Assembly: GCF_036323735.1 (NCBI RefSeq)
Contig: NC_086020.1
Span: 90,178,210 to 90,242,209, forward strand
DNA length: 64,000 bases
Direction of reading: 5' to 3'
Source of the DNA: Rattus norvegicus
Taxonomy: Eukaryota > Chordata > Mammalia > Rodentia > Muridae
The translations under genes and the position numbers were made by a program. The notes under the pieces were generated by a model. It worked only from the letters and a program-made list of their open reading frames with translations. It was not told the origin of the DNA and did not search any database. Positions within the stretch are counted from its first letter, which is position 1. Every line of letters begins with the position of its first letter. Positions 55,825-64,000 of this stretch are shown here, one piece after another.

Positions 55825-58800
55825 ATGAAAGCACACAAATATAACCTCACTTCCAAATATGAATATAACGGGAAGCAATAATCACTATTCCTTAATATCT
55901 CTCAATATCAATGGCCTCAACTCCCCAATAAAAAGACATAGATTAACAAACTGGATACGCAACGAGGACCCTGCATTCTGCTGCCTACAGGAAACACACC
56001 TCAGAGACAAAGACAGACACTACCTCAGAGTGAAAGGCTGGAAAACAACTTTGCAAGCAAATGGTCAGAAGAAGCAAGCTGGAGTAGCCATTCTAATATC
56101 AAATAAAATCAATTTTCAACTAAAAGTCATCAAAAAAGATAAGGAAGGACACTTCATATTCATCAAAGGAAAAATCCACCAAGATGAAGTCTCAATCCTA
56201 AATATCTACGCCCCAAATACAAGGGCACCTACATACGTAAAAGAAACCTTACTAAAGCTCAAAACACACATTGCACCTCACACAATAATAGTGGGAGATT
56301 TCAACACCCCACTCTCATCAATGGACAGATCATGGAAACAGAAATTAAACAGAGATGTAGACAGACTAAGAGAAGTCATGAGCCAAGTGGACTTAACGGA
56401 TATTTATAGAACATTCTATCCTAAAGCAAAAGGATATACCCTCTTCTCAGCTCCTCATGGTACTTTCTCCAAAATTGACCATATAATTGGTCAAAAAACG
56501 GGCCTCAACAGGTACAGAACGATAGAAATAATCCCATGCGTGCTATCGGACCACCGCGGCCTAAAACTGGTCTTCAATAACAATAAGGGAAGAATGCCCA
56601 CATATACGTGGAAATTGAACAATGCTCTACTCAATGATAACATGGTCAAGGAAGAAATAAAGAAAGAAATTAAAAACTTTTTAGAATTTAATGAAAATGA
56701 AGGTACAACATACCCAAACTTATGGGACACAATGAAAGCTGTGATAAGAGGAAAACTCATAGCGCTGAGTGCCTGCAGAAAGAAACAGGAAAGAGCATAT
56801 GTCAGCAGCTTGACAGCACACCTAAAAGCTCTAGAACAAAAAGAAGCAAATACACCCAGGAGGAGTAGAAGGTAGGAAATAATCAAACTCAGAGCTGAAA
56901 TCAACCAAGTAGAAACAAAAAGGACCATAGAAAGAATCAACAGAACCAAAAGTTGGTTCTGTGAGAAAATCAACAAGATAGATAAACCCTTAGTCAGACT
57001 AACGAGAGGACACAGAGAGTGCGTCCAAATTAACAAAATCAGAAATGAAAAGGGAGACATAACTACAGATTCAGAGGAAATTCAAAAAATCATCAGATCT
57101 TACTATAAAAACCTATATTCAACAAAACTTGAAAATCTTCAGGAAATGGACAATTTCCTAGACAGATACCAGGTATCGAAGTTGAATCAGGAACAGATAA
57201 ACCAGTTAAACAACCCCATAACTCCTAAGGAAATAGAAGCAGTCATTAAAGGTCTCCCAACCAAAAAGAGCCCAGGTCCAAACGGGTTTAGTGCAGAATT
57301 CTATCAAACCTTCATAGAAGACCTCATACCAATATTATCCAAACTATTCCACAAAATTGAAACAGATGGAGCCCTACCGAATTCCTTCTACGAAGCCACA
57401 ATTACTCTTATACCTAAACCACACAAAGAACCAACAAAAAATAGAACTTCAGACCAATTTCCCTTATGAATATCGACGCAAAAATACTCAATAAAATTCT
57501 GGCAAACCGAATTCAAGAGCACATCAAAACAATCATCCACCATGATCAAGTAGGCTTCATCCCAGGCATGCAGGGATGGTTTAATATACGGAAAACCATC
57601 AACGTGATCCATCATATAAACAAACTGAAAGAACAGAACCACATGATCATTTCATTAGATGCTGAGAAACATTTGACAAAATTCAACACCCCTTCATGAT
57701 AAAAGTCCTGGAAAGAATAGGAATTCAAGGCCCATACCTAAACATAGTAAAAGACATATACAGCAAACCAGTTGCTAACATTAAACTAAATGGAGAGAAA
57801 CTTGAAGCAATCCCAGTAAAATCAGGGACTAGACAAGGCTGCCCACTTCCTCCCTACTTATTCAATATAGTTCTTGAAGTTCTAGCCAGAGCAATCAAAC
57901 AACAAAAGGAGATCAAGGGGATACAGATCAGAAAAGAAGAGGTCAAAATATCACTGTTTGCAGACGACATGATAGTATATTTAAGTGATCCCAAAAGTTC
58001 CACCAGAGAACTACTAAAGCTGATAAACAACTTCAGCAAAGTGGCTGGGTATAAAATTAACTCAAATAAATCAGTTGCCTTCCTCTATACAAAAGAGAAA
58101 CAAGCCGAGAAAGAAATTAGGGAAACGACACCCTTCATAATAGACCCAAATAATATAAAGTACCTCGGTGTGACTTTAACCAAGCAAGTAAAAGATCTGT
58201 ACAATAAGAACTTCAAGACACTGAGGAAAGAAATTGAAGAAGACCTCAGAAGATGGAAAGATCTCCTATGCTCATGGATTGGCAGGATTAATATAGTAAA
58301 AATGGCCATTTTACCAAAAGCAATCTACAGATTCAATGCAATCCCCATCAAAATACCAATCCAATTCTTCAAAGAGTTAGACAGAACAATTTGCAAATTC
58401 ATCTGGAATAACAAAAAACCCAGGATAGCTAAAGCTATCCTCAACAATAAAAGGACTTCAGGGGGAATCACTATCCCTGAAATCAAGCAGTATTACAGAG
58501 CAATAGTGATAAAAACTGCATGGTATTGGTACAGAGACAGACAGATAGACCAATGGAATAGAATTGAAGACCCAGAAATGAACCCACACACCTATGGTCA
58601 CTTGATTTTTGACAAAGGAGCCAAAACCATCCAATGGAAAAAAGATAGCATATTCAGTAAATGGTGCTGGTTCAACTGGAGGGCAACATGTAGAAGAATG
58701 CAGATCGATCCATGCTTATCACCCTGTACAAAGCTTAAGTCCAAGTGGATCAAGGACCTCCACATCAAACCAGACACACTCAAACTACTAGAAGAAAAAC

Positions 58801-59684
58801 TAGGGAAGCATCTGGAACACATGGGCACTGGAAAAAATTTCCTGAACAAAACACCAATGGCTTATGCTCTAAGATCAAGAATCGACAAATGGGATCTCAT
58901 AAAACTGTAAAGCTTCTGTAAGGCAAAGGACACTGTGGTTAGGACAAAACGGCAACCAACAGATTGGGAAAAGATCTTTACCAATCCTACAACAGATAGA
59001 GGCCTTATATCCAAAATATACAAAGAACTCAAGAAGTTAGACCGCAGGGAAACAAATAACCCTATTAAAAAATGGGGTTCAGAGCTAAACAAAGAATTCA
59101 CAGCTGAGGAATGTCGAATGGCTGAGAAACACCTAAAGAAATGTTCAACATCTTTAGTCATAAGGGAAATGCAAATCAAAACAACCCTGAGATTTCACCT
59201 CACACCAGTGAGAATGGCTAAGATCAAAAACTCAGGTGACAGCAGATGCTGGCGAGGATGTGGAGAAAGAGGAACACTCCTCCATTGTTGGTGGGATTGC
59301 AGACTGGTAAAACCATTCTGGAAATCAGTCTGGAGGTTCCTCAGAAAATTGGACATTGAACTGCCTGAGGATCCAGCTATACCTCTCTTGGGCATATACC
59401 CAAAAGATGCCTCAACATATAAAAGAGACACGTGCTCCACTATGTTCATCGCAGCCTTATGTATAATAGCCAGAAACTGGAAAGAACCCAGATGCCCTTC
59501 AACAGAGGAATGGATACAGAAAATGTGGTACATCTACACAATGGAATATTACTCAGCTATCAAAAACAACGAGTTTATGAAATTCGTAGGCAAATGGTTG
59601 GAACTGGAAAATATCATCCTGAGTGAGCTAACCCAATCACAGAAAGACATACATGGTATTCACTCATTGATAAGTGGCTATTAG
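55825..59684 (+). pseudogene. LINE-1 ORF2 pseudogene (two stops, three frameshifts)
   Basis: Compared with the intact ORF2 at 32,466, this copy has a one-base insertion just after the first ATG (55,825; the frame resumes from the ATG at 55,859). It has a CAG-to-TAG stop at 56,873, one-base deletions at about 57,430-57,440 and at about 57,669, and a CAA-to-TAA stop at 58,908. Endonuclease residues and the FADD motif are still encoded, and the C-terminal cysteine motif is present, but on separate frames. A PGPDG-type motif in the reverse transcriptase also reads PGPNG. It cannot encode a working ORF2 protein; the fragment 55,859-56,875 (338 aa) holds a whole endonuclease domain. Confidence 0.95.
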
Positions 59685-60393
59685 CCCAAATGCTTGAATT
59701 ATCCTAGATCCCTAGAACAAACGAAACTCAAGACTGATGATCAAAATGTGAATGCTTCACTCCTTCTTTAAATGAGGAAAAAAAATACCTTTGGCAGGGA
59801 AGGGAGAGGCAAAGATTAAAACAAAGACTGAAGGAACACCCATTCAGAGCCTGCCCCACTTGTGGCCCATACTTATACAGCCACCCAATTAGACAAGATG
59901 GATGAAGCAAAGAAGTGCAGACCGACAGGAGCGGGGTGTAGATCGCTCCTGAGAGACACAGCAAGAATACAGCAAATACAGAGGCGAATGCCAGCAGCAA
60001 ACCACTGAACTGAGAATAGGACCCCCGTTGAAGGAATCAGAGAAAGAAATGGAAGAGCTTGAAGGGGCTCGAGACCCCATATGTACAACAATGTCAATCA
60101 ACCAGAGCTTCCAGGGACTAAGCCACTACCTAAAGACTATACATGGACTGACCCTGGACTCTGACCTCATAGGTAGCAATGAATATCCTAGTAAGAGCAC
60201 CAGTGGAAGGGGAAGCCCTGGGTCCTGCTAAGACTGAACCCCAGTGAACTAGATTGTGGGGGGGGAGGGTTGGGAGGGGAACACCCATAAGGAAGGGGAG
60301 GGGGGAGGGGGATGTTTGCCCGGAAACCGGGAAAGGGAATAACACTTGAAATATATATAAGAAATACTCAAGTTAATAAAAAAAGAAAAAAAA
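59685..60393 (+). other. L1 3' UTR and tail of the second element
   Basis: It matches the 3' UTR at 36,327-37,054, with a G-rich polypurine stretch at about 60,258-60,312 that is shorter by a small deletion. It ends with CAAGTTAATA and an A-rich tail containing G. Confidence 0.92.
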
Positions 60394-60407
60394 AGAGGAT
60401 AGAAGAG

Positions 60408-61175
60408 GAACTTTAAATTTTTTCAAATCCTTTATTGTTTGTTTGTTTGTTTGTTTTTACATTCCAGATTTTAATCCCTCCTAGTCCACTCCCAAGTGTT
60501 CCATGTCCCATTCCTCTTCACTGCCCCCTGTACTCATGACACCCTGCTGCCCTGTGTCCACAATGATGTCCACACCCCACCAGACTTCTAAACTTCCTGG
60601 AACCTTCAATCTCTTGAGGATTAGGTGCATCTTCTCTGACTGAAGCTGAGACCTGGAGATCCTCTGCTGTATATGTGTTGGAGGCCTCATCTCAGCTCGT
60701 GTATGCTGCCTGGTTGTATATCCAGTGTCTAAGAGATCTCAGGTGTCCAGGTTAATTGAGACTGTTGGTCCTCCTACAGGGTTGCTCTCCTCCTTAACTT
60801 CCTCCAGCTTTTTCCTAATTCAACTAGAGAGGTCAGCAGCTTCTGTTCATTGGTTGGTGCATATATCTGCATCTGATTCTTTCAGCTGCTGGTTGAGTCT
60901 TTTGGAGAGCAGTCATGGTAAGTCCCTTTTTGTGAACACCCCGTAATGGTGTCAGTGGGTACTTTGGGCCTGTCACTGGACCTTCTTTTCCTTAGTCTCT
61001 TCTCCATTTCCATCCCTCCATTTCTTTCAGACAGGAAGAATATTGGGTCAGAGCTCTGGCTGTGGAAGAGCAACCCCATCCTGCACTTGATGCCCTGTCT
61101 TTCTGCTGGATGTGGATTCAATAAGTTCCCTTTGAAAGGTCCCCCCTTTGAGTCCTGAGAGTCTCTCACTGCTGA
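60408..61175 (-). mobile_element. Old L1 3' UTR, antisense (Lx-like), part of an inverted element
   Basis: A (TTTG)n/T-rich end at about 60,437-60,458 is the A tail seen from the other strand. It is followed by antisense old-L1 3' UTR text: TCCAGTGTCTAAGAGATCTC, CTACAGGGTTGCTCTCCTCC, TTTTGGAGAGCAGTCATGGT, CTTTGGGCCTGTCACTGGAC and TTTGAGTCCTGAGAGTCTC. I recognise this as the rodent Lx-type 3' UTR by recall. Confidence 0.75.
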
Positions 61176-61204
61176 GGTATCTAATAGAAACAGAACGAAC
61201 ACTA

Positions 61205-62830
61205 TGTTATTTATTCTACCAAGACACAATTACTCTGCTACCTAAATCACACAAGGACCCTACCAAAATGAGAACTTCAGACCAATCTTGCTTATGAATA
61301 TCAATGTAAAAATACTCAATAAAAGTCTCACAAACTAAATCTAAGAACACATCAAAACCATCATTCACCACAATCAAGTAGGCTTCATCCCAGGGATGTA
61401 AAGTTGGTTCCATTAACACAAGCTACCATATAATCAAACTCAAAGAAAAAAAATCACATGATCATCTCCTTAGATGCAGAAAAAGCATTTGACAAAATAC
61501 AGCACTCCTTCATGTTAAAAGCGTTATAGAAATTAGGAATTCAAGGCCCATACCTAAACATAATAAAAACAATTTACTGCAAACCAACAGTCAATATCAA
61601 ATTAAATGGAGAGATACTTGAAGCAATCCCACTAAAATCTGAGACAAGACAAGGATGCTCACTCTCACCATATCTATTCAATATAGTACTCAAAGTGCTA
61701 GCTAGAAAAATAAGACAACAAAAGAGATCAAGGGTTTACAAATTGGCAAAAGAATAATTAAAAGAATCACTATTTGAAGATGATATGATAAGTGACCCCA
61801 AAAATCTACCAGACAATTTCTCCAGGAGATTAAACAACTTCAACAAAGTGGTTGGATACAAAATTAACTCAAATAAATCAGTAGCCTTCCTTTATACAAA
61901 TGATAAACTGGATGAGAAATAAATTAGGAAAACAATTCTCTTCACAATTGTCACAGATAATATAATATATCTTGGGGTAACTCTAACCAAACAAGTGAAA
62001 GACCTTTATGATAAGAACTTCAAGAAATAAATCGAAGAAAATCTCAGAAAATGGAGAGATCTCCCATGCTCATGGATTGGCAGAATTAACAGTAAAAATG
62101 TCCATCCTACCAAAGGCAATCTACAGATTCAATGTTATCCCCATCAAAATTCCAACACAATTCTTCAAAGACATGGAAAGAACAATTCTCAAATTCATCT
62201 GGAAAGTCAAACAAACAAACAAACAAACAAAACCCCAAAACAACAACAAAAAAGCCAGAAGAGTGAAAACAATTCTTAACAATAAAAGGACGGGTGAGAG
62301 AATCACCATCCCTGACCTCAAGCTCTACTACAGTGCAATAATGATGAGAACTGTACACTATTGGTACAGAGACAGAAAGATTGATCAATGAAATAGAATT
62401 GAGGACCAAGAAATAAAATCACACACTTACACACATTTGATCTTTGACAAATAAGCCAAAAATATCCAGTGGAACAAAAGAAAGCTTCTTCAATAAATGG
62501 TGCTGGTTTAACTGGCTATTTTTATGTGGAAAAATGAAAATGAACTCATTTGTCACCAGGCACAAAATCAAGTCTAAGTGGATCAAGGACCTCAACATAA
62601 AACCAGATACACTGAATCTAATAGAAGAAAAAGTGGAAAAGAGCCTTGAATTCATTGGCACAGGCAGAAATTTCCTAAACAGAATTCCAAAGGCTCACAC
62701 TCGAAGATGAAACATTAATAAATGGGACCTCATGAAACTGGAAAGCTTCTGTAAGGCAAAGGACATAGTCAATAAGACAAATTAGCAACCTCCGGAATGG
62801 GGAAAAAAACGCCTTCAAATCCTATTTTAA
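61205..62830 (+). pseudogene. Old L1 ORF2 segment, sense (inverted relative to its own 3' UTR)
   Basis: It matches intact ORF2 DNA from about 34,030 to 35,630: GACACAATTACTCTGCTACC, TTAGATGCAGAAAAAGCATT, TTGAAGATGATATGATAAG at the degraded catalytic motif, and TTCTGTAAGGCAAAGGAC at the right. The frame at 62,008-62,391 still reads ILPKAIYRFNVIPIKIP. An (AAAC)n expansion lies at 62,211-62,236. Many stops and indels are present. Its orientation is opposite to the 3' UTR at 60,408-61,175, the arrangement expected from twin priming. Confidence 0.85.
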
Positions 62831-63055
62831 TGATGGTCCTTAAGTGCTTTAACCTTTCTTTTAACCCACTACCACCCATCAGAGATAGTGGAAAAGAAAA
62901 GAAGGGTGAGGGAGTGGACCTGTTTAGAAAGGTTTTTTTTTTGTTTTTGTTTTTGTTTTTGTTTTTTTTTTTTGAGAAAATCCTGTCTCTTTTATCTGGG
63001 AATTGGCATTTCCGTTCACAGTTTGGCAGGTAGCAGCAGCTTGATTTACTAGCAA
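62831..63055. other. Unassigned, with T/TTTTTG tract
   Basis: A T-rich low-complexity tract (TTTTTG units) lies at 62,930-62,974. The rest is not recognised. Confidence 0.4.
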
Positions 63056-63610
63056 ACATTTCACAGATACACAGCCCAGTTTGGTAGTCAGGTTAGCGAC
63101 AGTGATGACATAACTTAGCAGAGAGGGCCAGGTCTCAGCTTCAGCTAGAGTCAGCAGGTGGAACAGCAGTTCTCACGTGTGCCTCCCTCCAGGAAGCAAG
63201 TATCAGCCAAGATGAAAGACCCATAAGTGTTGCACAGCAAGCTGCACCAGCAACCAAAGCTACATCGCGGCCACTCTGTGAAGTCCTGTTTATACACTCC
63301 AAACACTACCTTTCCTCCACATGGATTGCCCATCAGCATGAGTCTGAGGAAGTGGTAACAAACCACAGTCCATCATCGGAAGTTTTATGGTGGGTTTCTC
63401 TCTATGGTATCCTAAAAAATTCAACTCAAGGACACAAGGTAAGGTGGACCAATACATGTGTGTCCTTAGCAAAGAATCTTCCATCATGTGTGCTTTCATA
63501 TGCTTGCTTTAGCAGAATACCCTCTCTCCTGTGTCTGCTTCAGTGAAACATTCCTTCATGTGTTTGTCCCAGTAAAACACCATCCAAACCCTTAAGAACC
63601 CTTAAGTTTC
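63056..63610. repeat. Probable rodent interspersed repeat (unassigned)
   Basis: The block has a mixed composition and text that I associate with a multi-copy rodent repeat (GGTTTCTCTCTATGGTATCC, AAAGAATCTTCCATCATGTG, TTTAGCAGAATACCCTCTCT, CAGTAAAACACCATCCAAAC). I could not name the family or find its ends. Reading frames here are short and on both strands. Confidence 0.4.
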
Positions 63611-63617
63611 CACTTCA

Positions 63618-63657
63618 AGAGAGAGAAGGGGGGGGAGAGACAGACAGACAGAGAGAC

Positions 63658-63722
<65 letters not shown>
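63618..63722 (+). repeat. (GA)n microsatellite with GACA and G-run edges
   Basis: A G run and GACA units lead into about 58 bases of pure GA (63,664-63,722). Long homopurine GA can form triplex DNA; that is inference. Confidence 0.95.
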
Positions 63723-63724
<2 letters not shown>

Positions 63725-63945
63725 AGTCTTTACTGGGACAGTTTAAGTTTTAAAAGATGGGTCACTGAGAAGGAATTTAGACACAGGTGTAGACAGCATG
63801 AGCCAGAGAAAAAAGAAGAGATTAGAACATATTGCCAGAGTTTTTTTTGGGGGGAGGGCTAAACAGAGAAATTTAATGAGAAGCTCAGAAAAGACAGATT
63901 GAATCGTCTCAAAAGCCAAATTCAAGTAGCCAATCAGAGTTTAAA
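63723..63945. other. No recognised gene or repeat
   Basis: Short unique-looking stretch with a T/G run at 63,841-63,857. Confidence 0.35.
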
Positions 63946-64000
63946 AACGAAACAAAACAAAACAAAAACAAAAACCAACACATAAAAAACTAAAAACAAA
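63946..64000 (+). repeat. A-rich (AAAAC)n tract at window end
   Basis: AAAAC-type units run to the edge of the window. This may be the tail of an element or a simple repeat that continues beyond. Confidence 0.8.

Larger units (their letters stand above)
53890..60407 (+). mobile_element. Second near-full-length L1 (ORF1 open, ORF2 broken)
   Basis: The element spans about 53,905-60,393. It has a single 5' UTR monomer beginning at the same point as the first L1, then ORF1, a damaged ORF2, 3' UTR and A-rich tail. A likely target duplication is a 14-bp, 13-match repeat at 53,890-53,903 and 60,394-60,407; an alternative is the 13-bp AGAAGAGGAACTT at 53,874-53,886 and 60,401-60,413. It is very similar to the element at 30,058 but carries disabling mutations in ORF2. 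Confidence 0.94.

Noticed and set aside
1..64000. A novel multi-gene biological system
   Set aside because: All long coding capacity in the window is LINE-1, with one decayed ERV. The remaining sequence is repeat debris, microsatellites, a CpG-rich promoter and unassigned noncoding DNA. I see no gene cluster.

Overview
This is mammalian nuclear DNA from a muroid rodent, most probably rat (Rattus). Two near-full-length LINE-1 elements carry rat-type GC-rich 5' UTRs with a repeat unit of about 600 bp. The window also holds B1 and B2 SINEs, MT-like MaLR LTRs and several layers of older rodent L1. There is no bacterial-style gene organisation. No host protein-coding exon could be identified with confidence. 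The only convincing long reading frames belong to LINE-1.

Layout. Bases 1-4,900 are low in repeats and hold two CpG-rich blocks (about 1.89-2.52 kb and 3.37-3.79 kb, the second with a GCC trinucleotide run). They look like a CpG-island promoter, with a good candidate splice donor on the minus strand at 3334/3335; the gene was not recognised. Bases 4.9-21 kb are AT-rich intergenic or intronic sequence with scattered B1, L1 3' ends (8.67-9.28, 11.66-12.49, 13.80-14.01 kb), an older L1-like repeat (14.1-15.05 kb) and a hAT-like DNA transposon remnant (15.62-15.83 kb). Bases 21.0-24.05 kb are an old L1 in which one ORF2 segment is inverted; a young 3' L1 fragment later landed inside that segment.

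The centre (28.0-37.9 kb) is a nested structure. An old 5'-inverted L1 was split by a young full-length L1 (30,058-37,054) with a 15-bp target-site duplication and intact ORF1 (357 aa) and ORF2 (1,286 aa). This is the most functionally interesting object here. Bases 38.4-41.9 kb are antisense old L1 3' UTR segments and an LTR interrupted by an L1 tail. Bases 44.3-47.75 kb are a decayed class I-like endogenous retrovirus with two LTRs, a tRNA-Gly-like primer site and an MT-like LTR inserted in its interior. A B2 SINE without a tail but with a perfect 15-bp target-site duplication lies at 50.86 kb.

Bases 53.9-60.4 kb are a second near-full-length L1. Its ORF1 is open and has an expanded coiled coil; its ORF2 is broken by two stops and three frameshifts. 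Bases 60.4-62.8 kb are an old L1 with inverted halves. The window ends in an unassigned repeat-like block and a long GA microsatellite.

The elements are linked by history, not by a pathway: successive L1 waves inserted into one another, and L1 machinery also mobilised the B1/B2 copies. I found no new multi-gene system. Family names for old repeats come from recognition by eye and need a RepeatMasker run.
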